A DNA stretch of 7,802 nt from Spartobacteria bacterium. GTDB lineage: Bacteria; Verrucomicrobiota; Verrucomicrobiae; Chthoniobacterales; UBA6821. A program made the position numbers and the translations under genes. Below the pieces are notes generated by a model that saw only the letters and a program-made list of their open reading frames with translations, made no database searches and was not told the DNA's origin. The stretch is from positions 159 to 7,960 of the forward strand of contig PLEU01000177.1 in the NCBI GenBank assembly GCA_003136515.1, read 5' to 3'. Each line of letters starts with the position of its first letter. Positions within the stretch are counted from its first letter, which is position 1. This document shows positions 1 through 5,684 of the stretch, piece after piece.

Positions 1-378
1 ATCGGCCAGATGAGCCCGTTTGATCTCGTACTCCTACTTGTCCTAAGCAATGCCGTCCAAAACTCAATGAACGGAGGTGATAATTCAGTCGCTGCAGGGA
101 TGATCCTCTCTGTAACACTTGTGACCGTCAACTGGCTCACGGGCCGGATCACATTCTTCAGCAAGAATGCTGAACGTCTGATTGAGGGAGTTCCGCAGGT
201 ATTGATCCACGATGGCAAGGTATATGATAAGGCATTGGAGGCGGCTCAGCTTACCCGACACGAACTCTTGGCGGCGGTACGTGGGGAAGGCTACTCCGAT
301 CTTGAGGACATTCGCGAGGTCATCTTGGAAAATGACGGTTCCATTAGTGTAATCCCCAAGCATTCACCCCATTTATGA
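1..378 (+). CDS. DUF421 (YetF-like) membrane protein, C-terminal part, 5' truncated by window edge
   Basis: The reading frame is open from base 1 and reads IGQMSPFDLVLLLVLSNAVQ, so the Met at base 10 is internal to a longer protein and the real start lies outside the window. The pattern 'GQ(M/L)SPFDLV..LLLSNAVQNSM.GGDNS' is typical of the DUF421/YetF family. After it come a last membrane segment (roughly residues 30-45 of the visible part) and the conserved soluble domain with 'LIEGVPQVLIHDGKV', an 'LTRHELLAAVR' helix and 'ILENDGSISVI' near the end. Family members have N-terminal membrane helices followed by this small cytoplasmic alpha/beta domain; their biochemical role is poorly known. The stop TGA overlaps the start of the downstream antiporter gene (ATGA, bases 375-378), so the two are probably co-transcribed and translationally coupled. 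Family assignment is confident; function is open. Confidence 0.88.
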   Translation: MGQMSPFDLVLLLVLSNAVQNSMNGGDNSVAAGMILSVTLVTVNWLTGRITFFSKNAERLIEGVPQVLIHDGKVYDKALEAAQLTRHELLAAVRGEGYSDLEDIREVILENDGSISVIPKHSPHL

Positions 379-1496
379 ATACCCAACAAATAGCGCTACA
401 GCGCTTCATGATAATTCTCCGTCACGAGTGGGTTCTTTTGGCAAGCTATGTCACAACCGGCATATTCCTGATCCATGGCAATACTTGGCTTGCAGAATTT
501 CCCGGTCTCTTCTTCGGATTATTCCTCTTCATCTGGCTCTTCGTTGTCATGCTGCTGGCTTCCTTTGCCGTAGTTCGTCATGCCGACCATCTTGCTGAGC
601 AACTCGGCGAGCCTTATGGCACCCTGATCCTTACGCTGGCTGTCACTAGCATCGAGGTCATGATGATCTCTGCCCTGATGTTCAACGGAAACAATCCCAC
701 CCTAGCACGGGATACGATGTTCTCCGTGGTCATGATAGTACTGGGAGGATTGCTCGGAGTAGCACTCCTGACTGGAGGACTTAGATTCCGCGAACAGCAG
801 TTCAACCTCAAAGGGGTCAACTCATTCCTCGGGCTCATACTCCCCCTTTCAGTCCTCTCGCTCGTAATGCCCAATTTCACCAAATCGGGAGGCCCGAATA
901 CTTTTTCCACATTCCATGCCGCTAGCATGGTGCTGCTCTCGTTGGTTATATATGTCGTATTTCTGGCCGTGCAGACGCGGCGGCATCGTGAATTTTTCAA
1001 CGAGGCAGATTGGAACCCGGGTGAAGAGGAGGAACATCCGACCAAGAGATCTGTGCCTTTAGGGGCGATGCTAATGATCCTGCACCTGATCCCGGTCGTA
1101 CTGCTCTCCAAGCAGCTCGCGCACCTGCTGGAATTTGGTGTTCACAGGGGGGGACTTCCGGAAGAACTCGGGGGAATGGTCGTGGCAATCCTCATCCTTT
1201 CCCCGGAGGGTCTGAGTGCCATCCAGGCGGCTTCTCGCAATCAGATGCAGCGATCCGTGAATGTATTACTCGGGTCCGTCCTAGCGACCATCTGCCTCAC
1301 AGTTCCCGCAGCTCTCGCCATTAGTCTCATTTCGGGTAAACCAGTGCAATTGGGACTCGCCGATTCTTCCATGGTTCTGTTGGGGGTAACACTTGGAAGC
1401 TGTCTGATCACCTTCGGCCAAGGACAGACGAATATTCTGCAAGGGTTTGTCCACCTGCTGCTCTTTGCCTCATACATCGTCCTGATGTTTGACTAA
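375..1496 (+). CDS. chaA: ChaA-family calcium(sodium/potassium)/proton antiporter
   Basis: A complete 373-residue polytopic membrane protein of the Ca2+:cation antiporter (CaCA) family, ChaA branch. Two inverted signature repeats are visible. The first, at residues 78-95, begins GEPYGTLILTL and contains the ion-binding Glu94. The second, at residues 276-301, begins SPEGLSAIQAA and contains Glu278, followed by a 'RNQMQRSVNVLLGS' helix. A 'GQTNILQG' segment (350-357) near the C-terminus also fits ChaA. Between the two halves lies a hydrophilic loop with an acidic run (EEEE, 217-220), a usual feature of the family. About ten to eleven hydrophobic segments are apparent, consistent with inner-membrane export of cations in exchange for protons. 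The start codon overlaps the stop of the DUF421 gene, so translation probably depends on coupling; no separate ribosome binding site is obvious. The ion cannot be read from sequence. Confidence 0.9.
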   Translation: MNTQQIALQRFMIILRHEWVLLASYVTTGIFLIHGNTWLAEFPGLFFGLFLFIWLFVVMLLASFAVVRHADHLAEQLGEPYGTLILTLAVTSIEVMMISALMFNGNNPTLARDTMFSVVMIVLGGLLGVALLTGGLRFREQQFNLKGVNSFLGLILPLSVLSLVMPNFTKSGGPNTFSTFHAASMVLLSLVIYVVFLAVQTRRHREFFNEADWNPGEEEEHPTKRSVPLGAMLMILHLIPVVLLSKQLAHLLEFGVHRGGLPEELGGMVVAILILSPEGLSAIQAASRNQMQRSVNVLLGSVLATICLTVPAALAISLISGKPVQLGLADSSMVLLGVTLGSCLITFGQGQTNILQGFVHLLLFASYIVLMFD

Positions 1497-1540
1497 ACGT
1501 GCTACTGGTAAGTTGGCATGCTAAGTTTGGACTGCAAATT

Positions 1541-1560
1541 ATTGACGCAAAATTTGTAAT
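1541..1560 (+). promoter_or_regulatory. Promoter-like AT-rich element upstream of the small ORF
   Basis: The sequence attgacgcaaaatttgtaat contains a good -10-like hexamer, TGTAAT (1555-1560), 21 bases before the ATG at 1582. A near copy (attgtcaaattttgtaat) sits at almost the same distance before chdC. No convincing -35 hexamer was found at standard spacing. An alternative promoter reading is TTGGCA (1513-1518) with an 18-base spacer and AATTAT (1537-1542). Assignment is by pattern only. Confidence 0.3.
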
Positions 1561-1581
1561 AGAAGAATTCTGGGAGGAGAA

Positions 1582-1791
1582 ATGAGAGTTGGTGCGACAA
1601 GGTCGCTGGGGCGCAATTTGAGGCGAAGGATCGGGATAGCGTTAGCGGCAATACTATATCTGCTTACACCATTAATGTCACCGGAAGCCCTGAAGGCTCT
1701 CTCATCCTTATTCCCGTCTTCTTTCAGGTCTCAGCTTTCAATATTCAGATTTTTCATCCTTCTCACTGTAACCGAAACCCATTCTGTTTGA
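1582..1791 (+). CDS. Possible small basic membrane peptide, unknown function
   Basis: A 69-residue ORF in the gap between chaA and the convergent folB. I do not recognise its family. In its favour are a strong purine-rich ribosome binding site (GGGAGGAG, 1572-1579) just before the ATG, the best in the window, and a promoter-like element upstream. The peptide has an Arg-rich N-terminus (Arg at 2, 7, 11, 14, 15 and 16), then a hydrophobic stretch at residues 17-33, then a second hydrophobic stretch near 56-62. It resembles a small membrane protein or a signal-peptide-like remnant. Against it, the last 61 bases overlap the 3' end of folB on the other strand, the length is small, and no conserved domain is visible. 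The true gene could also have been truncated, with the frame running into folB by chance. Confidence 0.33.
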   Translation: MRVGATRSLGRNLRRRIGIALAAILYLLTPLMSPEALKALSSLFPSSFRSQLSIFRFFILLTVTETHSV

Positions 1792-2105
1792 GGCAGAATA
1801 AACTTTCGTATCGTCACTTCCATCCAGCTGAGTGAAAATTCTTTCAGCAGCATGGATGTCAATTCATCTGCCAAGGTTTCGATCAGCCTGCATGGACGCT
1901 CCGTCACGATCTCCGTCACACGCCGACTGAGGGCATCGTAATCGACGGTTAGTGCAAGGTCGTCTTGCAGTTCATCAGGTTGATTTCTAGCAGCAAAACG
2001 AAGATCGATGAGTAGACGTTGGGCCACTCTCATTTCCCCTTCGGAAACGCCAACATGCGCCATAACTTCTAGTCCCCGGATTCCAATGATGCGTTCCAGC
2101 GTCAC
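1731..2105 (-). CDS. folB: Dihydroneopterin aldolase
   Basis: FolB converts 7,8-dihydroneopterin to 6-hydroxymethyl-7,8-dihydropterin and glycolaldehyde in folate synthesis, as a cytoplasmic octamer. From the GTG at 2105 the product is 124 residues, matching the usual length of about 120. It opens with 'ERIIGIRGLEVMAHVGVSEGE'-type sequence typical of the family. Residues corresponding to the active site are present: Glu22 in the HVGVSE motif, Tyr56 in 'VDYDALSR', Glu76 in 'LIETLAD', and Lys101 in 'IRKFILP', close to Glu22/Lys100 of the Staphylococcus aureus enzyme. The frame stays open to an ATG at 2195, but those 30 extra residues are low-complexity (SSSSS) and overlap the DUF721 gene, so GTG 2105 is preferred. 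It starts 7 bases after the DUF721 stop with no clear ribosome binding site, suggesting coupled translation within a ferredoxin-DUF721-folB unit. Confidence 0.9.
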   Translation of the reverse strand: MTLERIIGIRGLEVMAHVGVSEGEMRVAQRLLIDLRFAARNQPDELQDDLALTVDYDALSRRVTEIVTERPCRLIETLADELTSMLLKEFSLSWMEVTIRKFILPQTEWVSVTVRRMKNLNIES

Positions 2106-2112
2106 CGTGAAA

Positions 2113-2376
2113 TCAGAGGATGAACTTGATATCTCGGATCGTCCGTTCACCAAAACGTTCCCGGAGTTTTCTAATAATTTCTGGTTTCCAGACACGATCC
2201 AATTCGTAACGCACGCTCGGTTGGATCACACGGATATGAAGCGTGCCTGCAACGAGCCGTTCAGGTTGGGAATGCTGAGCGATAAATACCCCGACGATTC
2301 CCGACCAAGCAGCCAGTATGTCGGCTTCCCTGATACGGGTGTCTATGCCGAGCTTTGGAAGAAGCTTTCCAAGCAC
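2113..2376 (-). CDS. DUF721 / DciA-like protein (start uncertain, probably extends upstream)
   Basis: A short DUF721-domain protein. From the GTG at 2376 it has 87 residues. Recognisable family features are 'LLPKLGID' (5-12), 'AAWSGIVG' (22-29), 'IAQHSQPERL' (32-41), and the C-terminal 'YELDRVWKPEIIRKL' (57-71) with 'RTIRDIKF'. Characterised relatives include DciA, a loader or operator of the replicative helicase in many bacteria lacking DnaC or DnaI; whether this protein has that role is inference. The same frame continues upstream with sequence that looks genuinely conserved: at 2460 it reads WTRAKRVLEEWRGLPGEIRP, an N-terminal helix common in this family. No ATG, GTG or TTG occurs in frame between the ferredoxin amber stop (2527-2529) and 2376, only CTG, ATA and ATT codons. 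The true start is therefore probably non-canonical and upstream of 2460, or the gene has a small lesion. folB follows 7 bases later. Confidence 0.75.
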   Translation of the reverse strand: MLGKLLPKLGIDTRIREADILAAWSGIVGVFIAQHSQPERLVAGTLHIRVIQPSVRYELDRVWKPEIIRKLRERFGERTIRDIKFIL

Positions 2377-2526
2377 CTCCCCAATCAGAGTGGCACGATC
2401 GGGTCGTATCTCTCCCGGAAGTCCCCGCCACTCCTCCAGAACTCGCTTTGCGCGAGTCCATTTTTCGGGGTAGCGACTTTGCGCTGCAGGTATTCTTTCT
2501 TCCGTCAGAAGATTTGTACGCCGATT

Positions 2527-2757
2527 CTAGGCGTCGTTGCCAATTGCCTCGACAGGGCAGCCTTCCATGGCTTCCTTGCAAAGCGCCTCTTCCTCTGGAG
2601 TCTCAGGCTGCTTGTAGACGTAGGAGTGCCCCCCGTCGTCATTGCGGGTGAAATTTGCAGGTGCAGTCTCGCGACACAGATCGCAATCGATACACTGATC
2701 GTCGCAGTAATATGCACCTGTAACATTCTCTGGATACTTGTTGGATACGTCAGCCAT
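2527..2757 (-). CDS. Small single-cluster [4Fe-4S] ferredoxin
   Basis: A 76-residue ferredoxin, a soluble electron carrier. The start at 2757 (MADVSNKYPENVTGAYY) is chosen because the family begins this way; an in-frame ORF extending to 3003 would run antisense into chdC and is rejected. Cysteines 22, 25 and 28 in CIDCDLCRE and Cys67 in 'EGCPVEAIG' form a classic CxxCxxC...CP set for one [4Fe-4S] cluster. Two further cysteines, Cys18 and Cys60, are present. Cys60, seven residues before Cys67, could support a disulfide or a different cluster arrangement. The mid-section 'APANFTRNDDGGHSYVYKQPE' is highly characteristic of this ferredoxin type. It is the first gene of the minus-strand cluster with the DUF721 gene and folB, and is divergent from chdC across 93 bases. 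Its electron-transfer partner is unknown. Confidence 0.9.
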   Translation of the reverse strand: MADVSNKYPENVTGAYYCDDQCIDCDLCRETAPANFTRNDDGGHSYVYKQPETPEEEALCKEAMEGCPVEAIGNDA

Positions 2758-2812
2758 GATTGAGAAAAGGTTAAAACTAGCCCAATTGATTGCAACGGTT
2801 TTTTTGCGATGT

Positions 2813-2830
2813 ATTGTCAAATTTTGTAAT
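2813..2830 (+). promoter_or_regulatory. Promoter-like element in the chdC/ferredoxin divergent region
   Basis: The 93-base region between the ferredoxin and chdC starts is AT-rich and must hold both promoters. On the plus strand, TGTAAT (2825-2830) matches a -10 hexamer at 5 of 6 positions and lies 20 bases before the chdC ATG. TTGCGA (2804-2809) is a possible -35 but at a short 15-base spacing. On the minus strand a perfect TTGACA (2820-2815) occurs inside the same element but has no good -10 at standard distance. chdC has no visible Shine-Dalgarno sequence. Confidence 0.35.
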
Positions 2831-2850
2831 TTAACCAAAATACCTCGCCA

Positions 2851-3690
2851 ATGACTGAAATCCCTCATGCATTTCCAGCCATCCTGCCGTTCGAGGGACG
2901 GCATGTGCTCCATCTTTTCTACCGTTTGGAGCAGGAGGTCTGGCATGATCTTGATCCGAAGGAGCGGCAGCAGCACCTGATTTCGCTTGCTGGGCTTGTT
3001 CACGAAATCAGGGGGCTTCCGGACACGCAGATCCTTCCGCTGAGCATCGTGACTCCCAAAGCCGACCTAGGTTTTATGCTCATCACCTCGGATCTACAGG
3101 TCGCTGATCACTGTTCAAAGCGCCTAGGGGACATACTGGGTGCGGGAGTCCTTACCCCGGTCTTTTCCTGGCTCTCGATGACGGAGCGGAGCGAATATAC
3201 TACCACTGAAGATGAGTATGCCCTGAGCCTTGTCGATGGGGAGAGACTGGAACGTGGCAGCTTCCCCTTTAGGGAGAAAATGAATGCTTTTCGCGATCGC
3301 ATGGAAAAATATCTCAAGGATCGACTGGAGCCGAATCTTCCTTCTCATGCGGAGTGGCCAGTCTTTTGCTTCTACCCGATGTCAAAGCGCCGCAATCCCG
3401 AACAGAACTGGTATGCGCAGGACTTTGAAACCCGCAAGGAGCTTATGGCTGGCCATGCCAGGATAGGGCGCACGTTCACCGGACGCGTCAGGCAACTGAT
3501 CACCGGCTCAACCGGGCTTGACGACATGGAATGGGGCGTCTCCCTCTTTGCAAAAACTTCCAGCGAAATTAAATCCATCGTTTATGAGATGCGCTTTGAT
3601 GAGGTGAGTTCCCGTTATGCGGAGTTCGGGGAATTCTTCATCGGGATTCAGATGGAAGTTTCTGATCTCTGCAAGAGACTCGGTCTCTAG
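2851..3690 (+). CDS. chdC: Coproheme decarboxylase (ChdC/HemQ, chlorite dismutase family)
   Basis: This enzyme oxidatively decarboxylates two propionates of iron-coproporphyrin III (coproheme) to give heme b, the last step of the coproporphyrin-dependent heme pathway in the cytoplasm. The 279-residue product has the two-halved ferredoxin-like architecture of the chlorite dismutase family. Diagnostic residues match ChdC: Tyr175, Met177 and Lys179 in FYPMSKRR correspond to the catalytic Tyr147-Met149-Lys151 of the Listeria enzyme; His202 in LMAGHARIGR is the proximal heme ligand at the same 27-residue distance; and Gln215 in 'RVRQLITGSTGLDD' occupies the position that is Arg in true chlorite dismutases. 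The C-terminal 'WGVSLFA ... IVYEMRFDEVSSRYAEFGEFFIG' is also typical. It is about 25-30 residues longer than the usual 250, mainly N-terminal. It diverges from the ferredoxin gene; no other heme genes are in view. Confidence 0.93.
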   Translation: MTEIPHAFPAILPFEGRHVLHLFYRLEQEVWHDLDPKERQQHLISLAGLVHEIRGLPDTQILPLSIVTPKADLGFMLITSDLQVADHCSKRLGDILGAGVLTPVFSWLSMTERSEYTTTEDEYALSLVDGERLERGSFPFREKMNAFRDRMEKYLKDRLEPNLPSHAEWPVFCFYPMSKRRNPEQNWYAQDFETRKELMAGHARIGRTFTGRVRQLITGSTGLDDMEWGVSLFAKTSSEIKSIVYEMRFDEVSSRYAEFGEFFIGIQMEVSDLCKRLGL

Positions 3691-3839
3691 CAAAGTCATA
3701 GAAACTCTGTAATCCATCTTTAGCGGTTGCACAGTGTGTTTGATGTTGTCACTTCGCTTGCACAATATAACCCGAATTCGAGCAGCTCGCTTGCTCCTAG
3801 CTAACCACCCTCTGGCGTTCCCAAACAAAGGGCCACATC
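3691..3839. other. Convergent intergenic region between chdC and ispE, no gene seen
   Basis: This gap of 149 bases separates two convergent genes. I found no tRNA, no plausible ORF and no strong intrinsic terminator. Around 3778-3795 the sequence gagcagctcgcttgctc can form short alternative stems (GAGCA with TGCTC), but no T-run follows on either strand. Transcription probably ends here by another mechanism. Confidence 0.5.
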
Positions 3840-4700
3840 CTAAACGGCTCTAAACGCTGTCTCAGTCACCCAGAACGTGGGACCGAATTCCACCGCTATT
3901 TGACGTCTCAGAACCGTAATGTCCTGATCGGAAACAGAAGGAGCAAGGATGGCCACCATGGTGGAACCTGATCCGGTCATGAATGCCGATTCCACTCCTG
4001 GGCGACTGCGAAACCATGATTTCATCACGTGAAGAATCAGGTGCTTATGGAAGACAGGAAATTCCAAATCGTTAGTCAGTTTGATGTCACCTAGATATTG
4101 TGGAACTTCCGCTTTAGGAGTTGAGGCATTATTCTTTAACTCTGCGAAGTGCATGTACGCCCAGCTTGTAGCAACAGGGTAGGGTGGCTTGATAAGTAGG
4201 ATTCGACGTTCCGGCAGAGGAGTCGAAGGCTCCAAAATCTCCCCCCTACCCCGACACCAAATTGGTCCATTTTCCAAGAAGAAGGGGACATCCGAGCCGA
4301 GAGTGGCGCCGATCTGGTGCAGTTCTTCCTGCACAAGCGGATGGTCAAAAAGCTCGTTAAGGCCCTTCAGCACGCTGGCGGCATCACTGCTTCCACCTCC
4401 AAGTCCTGCACCATGGGGAATCCTCTTCATGAGGGATATGGCTATTCCGTGTTCAATCCCACTGGCTTGAAAGAAAGCACACGCTGCCTTCACACAGAGA
4501 TTTTCTGACCCAGCAGGAAGTTCGGGAACGTTGCAGGCAAACTGAATTCCCGATTCGACGCCGCGACTCACTTCGATCTCATCTGCGAGAGTGATCTGTG
4601 CCATCAATGTCTCAATCTCGTGATATCCGTCGGGACGTTGCGAGAGAATGAGGAGAGAAAGGTTGATCTTGGCCGATGCGGCGATTGTGATGGACTGCAT
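3840..4700 (-). CDS. ispE: 4-diphosphocytidyl-2-C-methyl-D-erythritol kinase
   Basis: IspE phosphorylates the 2-hydroxyl of CDP-methylerythritol with ATP, the fourth step of the non-mevalonate (MEP) isoprenoid pathway in the cytoplasm. The 286-residue length is normal. It is a GHMP kinase: the N-terminal 'ASAKINLSLLI' holds Lys11, 'RPDGYHEIETLM' follows at 22-33, the ATP-binding glycine-rich motif PHGAGLGGGSSDAA spans 95-108, and 'LGSDVPFFL' carries the catalytic Asp137. The C-terminal 'ESAFMTGSGSTM' is the third GHMP motif. The ATG at 4700 is the only reasonable start, and it lies 2 bases from the divergent pyrF start, so its promoter must lie inside the pyrF coding region. No clear ribosome binding site is seen. 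The gene ends with TAG, facing chdC across 149 bases. Confidence 0.95.
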   Translation of the reverse strand: MQSITIAASAKINLSLLILSQRPDGYHEIETLMAQITLADEIEVSRGVESGIQFACNVPELPAGSENLCVKAACAFFQASGIEHGIAISLMKRIPHGAGLGGGSSDAASVLKGLNELFDHPLVQEELHQIGATLGSDVPFFLENGPIWCRGRGEILEPSTPLPERRILLIKPPYPVATSWAYMHFAELKNNASTPKAEVPQYLGDIKLTNDLEFPVFHKHLILHVMKSWFRSRPGVESAFMTGSGSTMVAILAPSVSDQDITVLRRQIAVEFGPTFWVTETAFRAV

Positions 4701-4702
4701 TC

Positions 4703-5419
4703 ATGGACCATCGTGTGAAACTCCCGTCCCGTCCCCAAGACAAAATCATCATAGCCCTCGACGTTTGCGATACGGACGCGGCAAAGCGTCTTCTCGACAA
4801 CCTTGATTCAATTCCAGCTCTTTGCAAAATCGGTCTTGAGCTTTTCGTCGCCGAGGGGCCGTCCGTCGTGAAAGCCGTTCAGTCGCGGGGATGCGCGGTT
4901 TTCCTTGATCTCAAGTTTCATGACATTCCCAATACCGTCGCCTCCGCCGTTCGTTCCGCGGCGGGACTTGGAGTCGCCATGACGACTCTCCATGCGGGAG
5001 GAGGCCCGATCATGCTTGAAGCTGCTGCCAAGGCCTCCGAAGGGGGTGATCTTCTTCTCCTTGCCGTCACCGTGCTTACCAGCATGGATGGCCAACAGCT
5101 TTCCTCAACTGGAGTAGACATTACGCCCGAGGCTCAGGTGCTACGACTGGCCGGTCTGGCAGCCCAAGCAGACATCGGGGGTATTGTTTGCAGCCCCATG
5201 GAAATTCATGCCGTGCGGGAGGCTTTTGGTGAATCACTTCGGATCGTCACGCCGGGAGTCCGCCCCAGATGGTCAGAAACCGGCGATCAAAAAAGAGTCA
5301 TGACTCCGTCTGAGGCAGTGCAGGCCGGTGCTGACTGGCTGGTCATCGGAAGACCGATCACAGCGGCCCCCGATCCTAAGAGCGCCTATTCCCGCATAGT
5401 TGAAGAAATAAGGTTCTGA
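4703..5419 (+). CDS. pyrF: Orotidine 5'-phosphate decarboxylase
   Basis: PyrF decarboxylates OMP to UMP, the last step of de novo pyrimidine synthesis, acting as a cytoplasmic dimer. The 238-residue product is of bacterial length. All hallmark residues are present: Asp20 in 'IIIALDV', Lys42 in 'LCKIGLELF', and the signature FLDLKFHDIPNT with Asp69, Lys71 and Asp74, spaced exactly as in the Bacillus subtilis enzyme (Asp11, Lys33, Asp60, Lys62, Asp65). 'TLHAGGG' (96-101), 'VTPGVRP' (182-188) and the phosphate-binding Arg217 in 'VIGRPIT' complete the barrel. The start could be ATG 4703 or GTG 4715; both give about 10-15 residues before the first strand, so the choice is not decided by the sequence. 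Its promoter must overlap the 5' end of divergent ispE. Confidence 0.95.
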   Translation: MDHRVKLPSRPQDKIIIALDVCDTDAAKRLLDNLDSIPALCKIGLELFVAEGPSVVKAVQSRGCAVFLDLKFHDIPNTVASAVRSAAGLGVAMTTLHAGGGPIMLEAAAKASEGGDLLLLAVTVLTSMDGQQLSSTGVDITPEAQVLRLAGLAAQADIGGIVCSPMEIHAVREAFGESLRIVTPGVRPRWSETGDQKRVMTPSEAVQAGADWLVIGRPITAAPDPKSAYSRIVEEIRF

Positions 5420-5617
5420 GGCTCCGGCTCGTTCAGCGAGATCTCCCATTATGGCGGCCGAAATCCTAAGTTCGGCTGCGGCGATACTCTCAACGGCAAA
5501 CTCCTGAGGATATGCATCAAACCATAAAGAAAGTTTTCGGTCGGGGTCTTCAGTCCGATTCCAGAACTGAAGCGGAGCGAAGAGAATTACCGCGGTTAAC
5601 TCACCCCCGAATTGGAA
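5420..5617 (-). pseudogene. Probable decayed fragment of a VapC-type PIN-domain toxin gene
   Basis: The gap of about 290 bases between pyrF and the lipoprotein gene has no annotated-length ORF, but one minus-strand frame is open from 5617 through the gap into pyrF antisense (stop at 5273-5275). Within the gap it reads like a VapC toxin core: EDPDRKLSLWFDAYPQEF (5551 down to 5498) followed by SIAAAELRISAA (5488 down to 5453). This fits the common family pattern 'RPDPxVLAWLDAQPxESLFLSAITLAELRxGI'. Before it is an in-frame TGA, there is no start codon at the expected place, the 'LLDTNVxS' N-terminus with the first catalytic Asp is missing, and the C-terminal half with the remaining acidic residues is absent. 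I infer an old toxin-antitoxin remnant. The recognition is by eye from a short stretch, so it remains tentative. Confidence 0.45.
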
Positions 5618-5684
5618 TCAGTGGACTAGGGGGAAGACCTGCTTGGAAAATGTTGAATTTTGAAGGCTGAAAACAACCTGCGTA

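Noticed and set aside
1683..1702. AGCC/GGCT hairpin downstream of folB as an intrinsic terminator
   Set aside because: Only 4 perfect base pairs, with a mismatch when extended and no T-run on the minus strand.
2106..2195. Longer FolB start at 2195
   Set aside because: The additional 30 residues contain a serine run, overlap the DUF721 coding sequence in another frame, and make the protein longer than usual for the family.
2527..2529. Amber recoding giving a ferredoxin-DUF721 fusion as the normal product
   Set aside because: TAG is the terminal stop of at least four other genes in this window, and the ferredoxin ends exactly where its family normally ends. Occasional readthrough cannot be excluded.
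2008..2763. Plus-strand ORF of 251 residues opposite folB, DUF721 and ferredoxin
   Set aside because: It is antisense to three recognisable genes, its product has no family-like features, and it has no ribosome binding site. It is a long shadow frame.
2758..3003. N-terminal extension of the ferredoxin ORF to 158 residues
   Set aside because: The extension is the reverse complement of the 5' part of chdC and the shared promoter region; ferredoxins of this type begin at the MADVSNKYPENV start.
3727..3764. Direct repeat TTGCACA twice, 31 bases apart, in the chdC-ispE gap
   Set aside because: A 7-base repeat in 149 bases is expected by chance, and the site is between two convergent 3' ends where an operator would be unlikely.
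3508..3828. Minus-strand 106-residue ORF downstream of ispE
   Set aside because: It is mostly antisense to the conserved C-terminus of chdC and shows no recognisable protein features.
5548..5572. Perfect 7-bp hairpin CTTCAGT/ACTGAAG with 11-base loop as a pyrF terminator
   Set aside because: No T-run follows on either strand, it is about 130 bases past pyrF, and it lies inside the stretch that reads as a VapC relic.
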